DNA of 14,542 nucleotides. Source: JAZKDW01 sp040387375. GTDB taxonomy: Bacteria > Pseudomonadota > Gammaproteobacteria > Burkholderiales > Burkholderiaceae_D. The stretch spans positions 1 to 14,542 of the forward strand of contig JAZKDW010000013.1 of assembly GCA_040387375.1 (NCBI GenBank). The letters run 5' to 3'. The notes under the pieces are model-generated. The model was not told where the DNA came from, ran no database searches, and saw nothing but the letters and a program-made list of their open reading frames with translations. Positions 6,857 through 13,783 of the stretch are shown here, one piece after another; the stretch's first letter is position 1; each line of letters opens with the position of its first letter. The position numbers and the translations under genes are program-made.

Positions 6857-7345
6857 ATGGCTGTCATTCTCACCACCAACTACGGCAAGATCAAACTCGA
6901 ACTGGATGCGGAAAAAGCACCGAAGTCGGTCCAGAATTTTCTCGACTACGTCAATTCGGGACATTACAACGGCACGATTTTTCATCGCGTGATCGATGGA
7001 TTCATGATTCAGGGCGGCGGTTTTGAGCCAGGCATGAAACAGAAGCCAACCAAGGCGCCGATCGAGAATGAAGCGAAAAACGGCCTGAAGAACGGACCCT
7101 ACACAGTGGCGATGGCACGCACTTCCGATCCGCATTCCGCATCCGCGCAATTTTTCATCAACGTGAAAGACAACAGCTTCCTCGACTACCCGGGCCAGGA
7201 TGGCTGGGGCTACGCGGTGTTCGGCAAGGTTGTGGAAGGCCAGGACGTGGTCGACAAGATCAAGACCGTCAAGACCAGCCGCACCGGCATGTCCGCCGAT
7301 GTGCCGGTTGACGACGTGACGATCGAAAAAGCCGAGGTGGTCTGA
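6857..7345 (+). CDS. ppiB: cytoplasmic cyclophilin-type peptidyl-prolyl isomerase
   Basis: Proline isomerase of the cyclophilin family, the cytoplasmic counterpart of the preceding gene. The 162-residue protein is nearly the same length as E. coli PpiB (164) and has no signal peptide. It shows FHRVIDGFMIQGGGF (catalytic Arg), the block MARTSDPHSASAQFFINVKD and WGYAVFGKV. It is closely related to its upstream neighbour: the core from EAKNGLKNGPYT to VFGKV is almost identical, and a 32-nt stretch (7142-7173 versus 6614-6645) is identical in DNA. This points to tandem duplication with the N-terminus diverged by gain or loss of a signal. lpxH follows 27 bp downstream, so ppiA-ppiB-lpxH is probably one transcript. 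Confidence 0.96.
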   Translation: MAVILTTNYGKIKLELDAEKAPKSVQNFLDYVNSGHYNGTIFHRVIDGFMIQGGGFEPGMKQKPTKAPIENEAKNGLKNGPYTVAMARTSDPHSASAQFFINVKDNSFLDYPGQDGWGYAVFGKVVEGQDVVDKIKTVKTSRTGMSADVPVDDVTIEKAEVV

Positions 7346-7372
7346 GCCACCGCTGACGCACCGGCATTCGTG

Positions 7373-8161
7373 ATGCTCGCCACGGCAAACAAGGCGCAAC
7401 CCGATCCGGTTGCGCTTTTTATTTCCGACCTGCACTTGCAGGCATCGATGCCGCGCACCACGCTGGCCTTCCATGCGTTTTTGCGTGAACATGCGATGAA
7501 GGCGCGGCAGTTATACCTGCTTGGCGACCTGTTCGAGTACTGGGCCGGCGACGACGATATCGCGACGCCGGCAAACCGCGAAGTCATCGATGCGATACGG
7601 ACCGTCAGCGATGCCGGCGTGGCGGTTTTCTGGATCGCCGGCAATCGCGACTTTCTTGCCGGCGATGGATTTTCCCTTGCGACCGGGGCGACCATGCTTC
7701 CGGATCCGTTCATCGCGACGATTGCCGGGCGCCGTCTGGTGCTTGCCCATGGCGATGCGCAATGCACCGATGATCAGGCTTACATGGCGTTTCGTGCGCA
7801 GGTACGGGACCCGGGCTGGCAGAAAAAATTTCTTGCGCAATCGCTTGCGCAACGCAAGGACATCATCGAAGGATTGCGCACCGGCAGCCGCGAAGCGCAA
7901 CGCGGAAAATCCGCCGACATCATGGATGTCAACGCTGCGGCCATAACGCAGCTGTTCGAGGCGACGAATTCTTCCACCATGATTCATGGCCATACCCACC
8001 GCCCCGCCCGGCATGTGACTGCCGCAGGCGACGCGTGCCGTGAGCGTTATGTATTGCCGGACTGGGATTGTGAAGCAGCGCCTGAGCGTGGCGGCTGGAT
8101 TGCGATTGATGCCGAGGGGATCATCAGGCGTTACGGGGTGGATGGCGGCATTGTTTCGTAA
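7373..8161 (+). CDS. lpxH: UDP-2,3-diacylglucosamine diphosphatase (LpxH)
   Basis: Hydrolyses UDP-2,3-diacylglucosamine to lipid X and UMP, the fourth step of lipid A synthesis, at the inner face of the cytoplasmic membrane. The 262-residue protein is a calcineurin-like phosphoesterase with all metal-ligand motifs: SDLHL (Asp-19, His-21), LLGDLFEYW (Asp-52), GNRDF (Asn-91), AHGD (His-126) and HGHTHRP (His-205, His-207). These correspond to D8, H10, D41, N79, H114, H195 and H197 of the E. coli enzyme. GTG 7370 and ATG 7373 are adjacent in-frame starts; I chose ATG. No strong ribosome-binding site is seen, and coupling to ppiB (27-bp gap) is likely. An active LpxH implies lipopolysaccharide, hence a Gram-negative host. 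Confidence 0.95.
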   Translation: MLATANKAQPDPVALFISDLHLQASMPRTTLAFHAFLREHAMKARQLYLLGDLFEYWAGDDDIATPANREVIDAIRTVSDAGVAVFWIAGNRDFLAGDGFSLATGATMLPDPFIATIAGRRLVLAHGDAQCTDDQAYMAFRAQVRDPGWQKKFLAQSLAQRKDIIEGLRTGSREAQRGKSADIMDVNAAAITQLFEATNSSTMIHGHTHRPARHVTAAGDACRERYVLPDWDCEAAPERGGWIAIDAEGIIRRYGVDGGIVS

Positions 8162-8177
8162 CATCCCCCGCGCTAGA

Positions 8178-8245
8178 GCGGTTTGCGAATCAGTGTGCGG
8201 TTACGAGAAGTTGCAGGGCGTCTGCAAACGACTGATCAATACCGC
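8178..8245. repeat. nested inverted repeat downstream of lpxH
   Basis: Three pairs of complementary segments are nested in order: GCGGT (8178-8182) with ACCGC (8241-8245), ATCAGT (8189-8194) with ACTGAT (8231-8236), and TTGCAG (8211-8216) with CTGCAA (8222-8227) around a 5-nt loop. The unpaired parts are unequal, so the structure is imperfect. It starts 16 bp after the lpxH stop, has no T-run, and could serve as a 3'-end stem-loop. Confidence 0.4.
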
Positions 8246-8278
8246 AATCCTTGCTGAGCTCGTAGATATTGTTATCGA

Positions 8279-8425
8279 GGTCAAGCCTGGTGGGATCGGG
8301 ATGAAAACATCGTAAATCAAGCTCAGCCTGGATTCCCGCCTGCGCGGGAATGACGGTAGTAATTGGTATGACCTTCTCTCTTACCACCGTCATTCCCGCG
8401 CAAGCGGGAATCCATACTGAGCTTG
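8279..8425. repeat. palindromic repeat, copy 1 (dRS3-like units)
   Basis: Two 45-bp arms (8318-8362 and 8381-8425) are inverted copies of each other with 4 mismatches, around an 18-bp spacer. Each arm contains a smaller palindrome ATTCCC-N8-GGGAAT (8332-8351 and 8392-8411), which is the format of the neisserial dRS3 repeat. A 39-bp left extension (8279-8317) is shared with copy 2. The element fills the gap between the convergent genes lpxH and yceH and may act as a bidirectional stem-loop. Open frames through it encode the familiar artefact VIPAQAGIQ. Together with the nested repeat it accounts for most of the 347-bp gene-free stretch 8162-8508; nothing else is seen there. Confidence 0.85.
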
Positions 8426-8508
8426 CATCACGACGACTGCACACAACGCCCGACTGCATCGATTCGCTTTGTTATCCGAACTGAATGAATAAAGTCGAGC
8501 TAAGCACA

Positions 8509-9219
8509 TCATTCAAACTGTTTTTTGAATTCCTCGAACTGCCGGCTCAGGCTGGCGACTTGCTCACGCAGGCTGGCGACTTCCTCTTCCAGCTTGCCTG
8601 TCCTGTCGTGACGTGTGCTGTCAACCGCGACTCTGGATGAGAAGCTGGCGGCGACCTCCTGCTGCTCCAGGATTTCCTCTCCGGACAGCAGTTGCGCATA
8701 ACGCGGTTCCTTGGTGCCGGGCGCGCGTGCGAGACGCGCGACCAGGGGCGGATATTTGTCGACCAGGAATTGCAGGCTGGTTTCCACATCCGTCACGGCG
8801 GCAAATTCATGCATCCGTCCGACACGCGTGCGTATCTCGCCCGCCGTCTGTATTCCACGCAGCATCAGCATCGTCAGGACGGCAAGCTTGTCCTGCTCCA
8901 GCGACCATTTGATGCGCATCCGATGTTCATATTTTGGCACCCGCGCGCCGGCCTGGCTGACTTCGCTGACAAATTTCCTGTCGATCAGGCGCTTTAAGGT
9001 GTCCTGTACCGTTTCTTCGGCAATCGCCATCACCGGGTCGCGGCTGGATAACTGGTTGCAGCCATTGGTCAGCGCGTTGATTGACATCGGATAGTTATCC
9101 GGTGTCAGCGCCTCTTTTTCGGCAAGTACGGCCAGTATCCGGATCTCGAAGGGGTCGAGCACCAGACGGCTGTCAGAGCCTTCATTTCCTGCGCTTGCGG
9201 CAGCCGCTTCAGAAGTCAT
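8509..9219 (-). CDS. yceH: YceH/DUF480 family winged-helix protein
   Basis: Member of the YceH (UPF0502, DUF480) family, whose cellular role is unknown. The 236-residue protein shows the family start LDPFEIRILAVLAEKEALTP, then the conserved YPMSINALTNGCNQLSSRDPV and a second block LTMLMLRGIQTAGEIRTR. Together these form two winged-helix domains, which suggests DNA or protein binding. The last 40 or so residues (KLEEEVASLREQVASLSRQFEEFKKQ) are a predicted coiled coil, suggesting oligomerisation. The ATG at 9219 has AAGGG upstream and lies 9 bp after the cysE stop, so the two genes are probably co-transcribed. It ends near the palindromic repeat that separates it from lpxH. Confidence 0.93.
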   Translation of the reverse strand: MTSEAAAASAGNEGSDSRLVLDPFEIRILAVLAEKEALTPDNYPMSINALTNGCNQLSSRDPVMAIAEETVQDTLKRLIDRKFVSEVSQAGARVPKYEHRMRIKWSLEQDKLAVLTMLMLRGIQTAGEIRTRVGRMHEFAAVTDVETSLQFLVDKYPPLVARLARAPGTKEPRYAQLLSGEEILEQQEVAASFSSRVAVDSTRHDRTGKLEEEVASLREQVASLSRQFEEFKKQFE

Positions 9220-9228
9220 CGTTACCCT

Positions 9229-9978
9229 TCACTCAACCAGCTTGTTGAGCTGTGCCGGATCGAATTTTTCCAGGTCGGGCAAGGTCTCGCAGCTGATCCC
9301 CGCGGCTTTCAATACGCCGATGATTTTCATGATCTGGTGTTCTTGCGCCGCTGCATTGTTAATCAGTCCGTGCAAGGCTTTCGACAGCGGATCGTCGCCA
9401 TCGGGAGTGAGGCCATAGGCGGAAAACATGCGGGCCGCCGCTTCTTCCTTCGAGCCGCGGGTTTCCTTTTCAATTATCCGCGCCGGATTGCCGACCGCGG
9501 TCGCACCGGGAGGCACTTCCTTGACGACAACCGCGTTTGAACCGACCTTGGCGCCTTCGCCCACCGTAAACCCGCCGAGCACTTTGGCGCCGGCGCCGAT
9601 GATGGCGCCGCGACCCAGCGTGGGATGGCGCTTGGCGCCCTTGCTCAGCGAGGTTCCGCCCAGCGTCACACCCTGGTATATCGTGCAATCGTCGCCAATC
9701 TCCGCGGTTTCGCCAATGACCACACCGAAGCCATGGTCGATGAAAACCCGGCGGCCAATGGTCGCGCCCGGATGGATTTCAATCGAGGTCAGGATCCGTG
9801 CAAGGTAGGAGATGAAGCGGCCGAACCATTTGAGGCCATGTGTCCAGCACCAGCGTGCTGCCCGATGCAATATGATCGCGTGCAGCCCGGGATAGCAGGT
9901 CAATACCTCCCATCCCGTGCGAGCGGCCGGATCCCGCTCAATGATGTTGGCAATGTCCTCGCGGATACGGTTGAACAT
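9229..9978 (-). CDS. cysE: serine O-acetyltransferase (CysE)
   Basis: Acetylates L-serine with acetyl-CoA to give O-acetylserine, the precursor that cysteine synthase converts to cysteine; cytoplasmic. The 249-residue protein has a short helical N-terminal domain and a left-handed beta-helix made of hexapeptide repeats from about residue 66 (IEIHPGATIGRRVFIDHGFG). It contains the catalytic/serine-site region DHGFGVVIGETAEIGDD and QGVTLGGT, then GAGAKVLGGFTVGEGAKVGSNAVV. Its size and short N-terminus fit the EpsC/SrpH-like type better than the 273-residue E. coli CysE. The C-terminal tail is long and helical. The ATG at 9978 has no clear Shine-Dalgarno. It lies 102 bp after rlmB, with a hairpin between, and is followed closely by yceH. 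Confidence 0.96.
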   Translation of the reverse strand: MFNRIREDIANIIERDPAARTGWEVLTCYPGLHAIILHRAARWCWTHGLKWFGRFISYLARILTSIEIHPGATIGRRVFIDHGFGVVIGETAEIGDDCTIYQGVTLGGTSLSKGAKRHPTLGRGAIIGAGAKVLGGFTVGEGAKVGSNAVVVKEVPPGATAVGNPARIIEKETRGSKEEAAARMFSAYGLTPDGDDPLSKALHGLINNAAAQEHQIMKIIGVLKAAGISCETLPDLEKFDPAQLNKLVE

Positions 9979-10040
9979 AAAATGATAGATGAGTGACTGA
10001 GGGGACGTAATGTTATCTTGTTCGACGCGGCTTTGCTGGC

Positions 10041-10082
10041 AAGCCGGGCGCGAACGCCGTTTGAAGGGCGTCCGCCTGGCTT
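10041..10082 (-). other. GC-rich hairpin at the end of rlmB
   Basis: On the minus strand AAGCC-A-GGCG-G-ACGCC pairs with GGCGT-TCG-CGCC-C-GGCTT around the loop CTTCAAAC. This gives 14 pairs with two small internal mismatches. It overlaps the rlmB stop codon and lies about 60 bp before cysE. No U-run follows, so it is not a standard intrinsic terminator; it could stabilise the rnr-rlmB 3' end or partly separate it from cysE. Confidence 0.5.
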
Positions 10083-10824
10083 ATTGGCCCTTGACAATCC
10101 GTTGGCGGCGCGCCTCGTACAGACAGACTCCGGAGGCTACCGAGACATTCAGGCTTTCGACCGCGCCGAACATGGGCACGCTCACCAGCACGTCGCAGGT
10201 TTCGCGGGTCAGGCGGCGCAAACCCTCGCCCTCCGAGCCCATGACAAGCGCGGCGGCGCCGGAAAAATCGGCTTCATACAAGCTTTTTTCGGCATCTTCG
10301 GTGGTGCCGATCAGCCAGATCTCACGCTCTTTCAATTCGCGCATAGTGCGCGCCAGATTGGTGACGGTGATGTAGGGAACGGTCTCGGCGGCGCCGCTGG
10401 CGACCTTGGCCGCGGTGGCATTCAGTCCGACCGCGCGGTCTTTCGGCGCGATCACCGCGTGGGCGCCGGCGCCATCGGCGACACGCAGGCAGGCTCCCAG
10501 ATTGTGCGGATCGGTTATGCCATCGAGCACCAGCAGCAAGGGCGGACCATCGATTGCATCCAGCAGTTCATCCAGCGTGCGCGCGAGCGCCAGTTCGCCC
10601 GCTTTCGCAACGACGCCCTGATGGCGGCGGGTACCGACGATATTGCTGAGGCGCTGGTCGTCGGCCTGGACGATACGGACATTGGCTGCCTTGGCGGCAT
10701 GCAGCAAGTCCTTCATGCGGCCGTCGTGACGGGCTGCATCGATATAAATTTCCTCAACCGAGGAGGCTTCGTGACGCAGTCGTGCGGTAACGGCGTGGAA
10801 GCCAAAAATCATTTTACTTTTCAT
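10081..10824 (-). CDS. rlmB: 23S rRNA (guanosine-2'-O)-methyltransferase (RlmB)
   Basis: Methylates the 2'-OH of G2251 (E. coli numbering) in the peptidyl-transferase centre of 23S rRNA using S-adenosylmethionine. The 247-residue protein matches E. coli RlmB (243) in length. It has a substrate-binding N-terminal domain beginning MIFGFHAV and the SpoU/TrmH knotted fold with its three motifs: DPHNLGACLRVADGAG, LVMGSEGEGL and VPMFGAVESLNVSVASGVCL. Other SpoU methyltransferases are possible, but the N-terminal domain and the pairing with rnr, also seen in E. coli, favour RlmB. The ATG at 10824 is 2 bp after the rnr stop, so the two are translationally linked; a second Met at codon 5 is an alternative start. 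Confidence 0.94.
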   Translation of the reverse strand: MKSKMIFGFHAVTARLRHEASSVEEIYIDAARHDGRMKDLLHAAKAANVRIVQADDQRLSNIVGTRRHQGVVAKAGELALARTLDELLDAIDGPPLLLVLDGITDPHNLGACLRVADGAGAHAVIAPKDRAVGLNATAAKVASGAAETVPYITVTNLARTMRELKEREIWLIGTTEDAEKSLYEADFSGAAALVMGSEGEGLRRLTRETCDVLVSVPMFGAVESLNVSVASGVCLYEARRQRIVKGQ

Positions 10825-10826
10825 CT

Positions 10827-13259
10827 TTACCGTTTCTTCTTGCTCGATTTTGCGCGAGTCTTCTGTGAACCTTGTTTTTCGGCCGTGGCGCCAGCGGATT
10901 TGGAGCGGCGTCCCTTGACTTCCCTGACTGGTTCGGTTGTTTTCTGCTCACCCCTGGAGCGGGATTTTTTTTCACGCTCCTCATGTTCGCTGTCGGCGCG
11001 ACGCGCTTCGTTTTTCAGCAAGGTCTTGATGCCGGGCTCGGTTACCAGACGCAAGTCAATCTTGCGGGCATCCAGGTCAACACGGCTCACTTGCACGGTG
11101 ACACGGTCGGTCAGCTGATAGCGGATACCGGTACGTTCACCGCGCAGCTCATGACGGGCTTCGTCGAACTGGAAATAATCGGCGCCCAGTTCCGTCACAT
11201 GCACCAGCCCTTCGATGAACAGCGAGTCCAGTTGCACAAAAATGCCGAACGAGGTCACGCCGGAAATCGTGCCGGTAAATTCCTCGCCCAGCTTGTCGCG
11301 AACGAAGTAGCACTTGAGCCACGCCTCGACATCACGCGACGCTTCATCGGCGCGGCGTTCGTTGGCGGAACAGTGGATCCCCAGTGCTTCCCAGATCGCC
11401 ATGTCGCCTTCGTGCTTTTTCTTGCCCTGCGCCTTGTCCGCGGCCTGCGCCTTGCGTGCGGCCGGCGACAGCATCGTGTTCAGGTTGCTGGTATCGAGAC
11501 TCTTCGGATCGTAGCGCTTGCCATGCAGGATGGCCTTGATTGCGCGATGTGTCAGCAAGTCCGGATAACGGCGGATCGGACTGGTGAAATGCGCGTAGTG
11601 TTCATAGGACAAACCGAAGTGACCGATATTGTCGGGACTGTAGACCGCCTGCTGCATCGAGCGCAGCAGCATGGTTTGTATCAGCAGCGCATCCGGCCGC
11701 GCCTTGACCTTCGGCATCAGCTCGGCATAGTCGGAAGCGGCCGGTGAATCACCGCCGCCCAGATGCAGGCCAGCCTGCTTCAGGAAGGTCCTGACCTGGT
11801 TGAGCTTTTCCTTGGTGGGAGGCGCATGCACACGATAGACGCCCGGATGTTTGTGGCGTTCGAGCAGATCGGCGGCGCAAACGTTGGCCGCCAGCATGCA
11901 TTCCTCAATCACCTTGTGGGCGTCGTTGCGGGTGCGTGGCAGGATCTGTTCGATCTTGCCTGCGGCATTGCAGACGATGTAGGTTTCCGTGGTCTCGAAA
12001 TCGATGGCGCCGCGGCGCTGGCGCGCATGCAGCAGCGCCTGGTATACCTCATGCAGGTGCAGCAGATGCGGCACCAGTCCGGGACGCTTGGCGGCTTCGG
12101 TGCCCTTGGTATTGCTTAATATGGATGCCACTTCGGTGTAGGTCAGGCGTGCCGCGGAATGAATCACGGCGGGATAAAACTGATACGCCTTGATTTCGCC
12201 TTTCGCGGTGATGACAGCGTCGCACACCAGCGTCAGGCGATCGACCGCGGGATTCAGCGAGCACAGACCATTCGACAGTTTTTCGGGCAGCATCGGTATC
12301 ACGCGCCGCGGGAAATAGACAGAAGTGCTGCGTTCGAGCGCATCGACATCCAGCGCATCGTTGGGCTTGACGTAATGGCTGACGTCGGCAATCGCGACAA
12401 TCAGCCGGTAACCGTCGCTGCGGCCGATCTTGACGGGTTCGCAATAGACGGCGTCGTCGAAGTCACGGGCGTCTTCACCGTCGATGGTAACGAGCGGCAC
12501 ATCGCGCAAATCGACACGGTCTTGCAGGTCCGCCGGGCGCACTTCACCTGGCAGTTTGGCAGCCAGCTTCTTGGCCGCTTCGGAGAACTCGTGCGGCACG
12601 CCATACTTGCGCACGGCGATCTCGATTTCCATGCCTGGATCATCGATATCACCTAGCACTTCGACAATCTTGCCGACTGGCTGGGTATATCGCGACGGCT
12701 GCTCGGTCAGTTCCACACTGACGACCTGGCCGGTCTTTGCCTTGCCGGGAGAGCCGTGCAACTGGATGTCCTGGCCGATACGCTGGTCTTCAGGGACGAC
12801 GATCCAGACGCCGTTTTCGTTCAGCAGGCGGCCGATCACATGGGTATTGGCGCGCACGACCACTTCCACGATCGTCCCTTCGGGACGGCCACGGCGGTCG
12901 GTGCCGATAAGGCGCACTTGCACACGGTCGCCGTGCAGCACTTTCTGCATTTCTTTTTCAGGCAGGAAAATATCGGCGCTGCCGTCTTCGGGCACCAGAA
13001 AGCCGTAGCCATCGCGATGACTGCTGACGCGGCCTTCGACAAAACTGGCCATGTTGGCCAGCTGATAGTGTCCTGAACGATCAGGCTTGATCTGGCCGTC
13101 GCGCTCCATGGCGTTCAGGCGGCGCGTCAGGCCATCGAGTTCTTCGGGGTTGACACCGAGCGCCATCGCGATTGATGACATGTCCTGCGGTTCGGTCGCG
13201 GTACGTAAGATGCCGAGAATTTCCTCGCGGCTGGGGATAGTGTAGGGATATTGGCTCAA
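10827..13259 (-). CDS. rnr: ribonuclease R
   Basis: Processive 3'-to-5' exoribonuclease that degrades structured RNA, rRNA fragments and, with trans-translation, defective mRNA. The 810-residue protein (E. coli 813) has an N-terminal helix-turn-helix region (about 1-70), two cold-shock/OB domains (about 72-230), the RNB catalytic domain with the metal-binding block DGEDARDFDD (260-269), an S1 domain (about 655-738), and a lysine/arginine-rich tail of about 70 residues ending SSKKKR that probably aids RNA binding. The first open start is TTG: an in-frame TGA lies three codons upstream and the next ATG is codon 27, inside the conserved N-terminus (YPYTIPSREEIL). No Shine-Dalgarno is visible. 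rlmB follows 2 bp downstream. Confidence 0.96.
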   Translation of the reverse strand: MSQYPYTIPSREEILGILRTATEPQDMSSIAMALGVNPEELDGLTRRLNAMERDGQIKPDRSGHYQLANMASFVEGRVSSHRDGYGFLVPEDGSADIFLPEKEMQKVLHGDRVQVRLIGTDRRGRPEGTIVEVVVRANTHVIGRLLNENGVWIVVPEDQRIGQDIQLHGSPGKAKTGQVVSVELTEQPSRYTQPVGKIVEVLGDIDDPGMEIEIAVRKYGVPHEFSEAAKKLAAKLPGEVRPADLQDRVDLRDVPLVTIDGEDARDFDDAVYCEPVKIGRSDGYRLIVAIADVSHYVKPNDALDVDALERSTSVYFPRRVIPMLPEKLSNGLCSLNPAVDRLTLVCDAVITAKGEIKAYQFYPAVIHSAARLTYTEVASILSNTKGTEAAKRPGLVPHLLHLHEVYQALLHARQRRGAIDFETTETYIVCNAAGKIEQILPRTRNDAHKVIEECMLAANVCAADLLERHKHPGVYRVHAPPTKEKLNQVRTFLKQAGLHLGGGDSPAASDYAELMPKVKARPDALLIQTMLLRSMQQAVYSPDNIGHFGLSYEHYAHFTSPIRRYPDLLTHRAIKAILHGKRYDPKSLDTSNLNTMLSPAARKAQAADKAQGKKKHEGDMAIWEALGIHCSANERRADEASRDVEAWLKCYFVRDKLGEEFTGTISGVTSFGIFVQLDSLFIEGLVHVTELGADYFQFDEARHELRGERTGIRYQLTDRVTVQVSRVDLDARKIDLRLVTEPGIKTLLKNEARRADSEHEEREKKSRSRGEQKTTEPVREVKGRRSKSAGATAEKQGSQKTRAKSSKKKR

Positions 13260-13365
13260 AAGGGTGTTTCAGTCAGGGTTGATTAGTACAAGGGCTAGTG
13301 TAACGGAGGAGTGCAATATTTACCTAGCTCGCCATTATTTATCGGATTCTGGCGCTGCCGGTGAA

Positions 13366-13393
13366 TTGACTTCCGGGTGGTTTCCGCTATAAT
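13366..13393 (+). promoter_or_regulatory. sigma70 promoter of the first tRNA-Leu
   Basis: TTGACT (13366-13371) and a perfect TATAAT (13388-13393) are 16 bp apart. The predicted start is near 13400, about 10 bp before the mature tRNA 5' end. The discriminator CTCTTTC is pyrimidine-rich rather than GC-rich, unlike the tRNA-Ser promoter at the other end of the window. Confidence 0.85.
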
Positions 13394-13409
13394 CTCTTTC
13401 TTTCGAAAT

Positions 13410-13494
13410 GCCCACGTGGCGGAATTGGTAGACGCGCATGGTTCAGGTCCATGTGCCGCAAGGTGTGGGGGTTCGAGTCCCTCCGTGGGCACCA
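13410..13494 (+). tRNA. tRNA-Leu(CAG), copy 1
   Basis: An 85-nt class II tRNA with acceptor GCCCACG/CGTGGGC, D-loop GGAATTGGTAGACG, anticodon stem CATGG/CCATG around loop TTCAGGT (anticodon CAG), a long variable arm, T-arm with GTTCGAGTC, and encoded ACCA 3' end. It decodes CUG, the dominant leucine codon in GC-rich betaproteobacteria. It is base-for-base identical to the copy 831 bp downstream. No intrinsic terminator follows it. Confidence 0.98.
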
Positions 13495-13553
13495 TCTACT
13501 ACAGACTAAGCCTTTGTTCTGGTTTAGCTCTCCGCAAATTTCTTCGTGTTGCT

Positions 13554-13573
13554 CCGGCATTTTGCGCTGCCGG
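13554..13573 (+). other. short stem-loop after tRNA-Leu copy 1
   Basis: CCGGCA (13554-13559) and TGCCGG (13568-13573) form a 6-bp perfect stem with an 8-nt loop. It is followed by GTGACATT, not a T-run. It is a weak candidate for a 3'-end structure of the tRNA transcript. Confidence 0.25.
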
Positions 13574-13650
13574 GTGACATTATAGTGGATATCAAATCGG
13601 CGGGTTGTTTTGCTTGCATTGATGTGCTGAGCAAACCGCTCGACTACTGC

Positions 13651-13659
13651 TGATATATT
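13651..13659 (+). promoter_or_regulatory. candidate extended -10 promoter for the small membrane protein
   Basis: TGATATATT is an extended -10 (TG-n-TATATT) about 125 bp before the ORF at 13784. No -35 match is present at 16-18 bp. The sequence between holds a possible 28-codon ORF (13686-13772). Transcription could also come from the first tRNA promoter. Confidence 0.25.
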
Positions 13660-13783
13660 GCTCCCTTCCATGGTTTTTCAAGAAGATGCAGCCTGCCCCA
13701 ATCATGAAAATCGTTTCCTGCTGCGCAGTGATGCCGGCTTTGGATTATGCTTGTCCGATTCTTGAATTCTAGCGAAAGTATTT

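Noticed and set aside
8040..8315. 91-codon plus-strand ORF after lpxH
   Set aside because: It overlaps the lpxH end in another frame and runs into the repeat; no start signal or family features.
8279..8425. CRISPR-like repeats
   Set aside because: Only two inverted ATTCCC-N8-GGGAAT units are present, with no regular direct repeats or spacers and no cas genes.
8190..8459. 89-codon minus-strand ORF containing VIPAQAGIQ
   Set aside because: It reads through the palindromic repeat; such peptides are known annotation artefacts of this kind of repeat.
10018..11118. 366-codon plus-strand ORF
   Set aside because: Antisense to rlmB and the rnr 3' end, both of which have full family motifs.
13377..13577. 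66-codon ORF containing GGSSPSVGT
   Set aside because: Typical false peptide from translating through a tRNA gene (tRNA-Leu copy 1).
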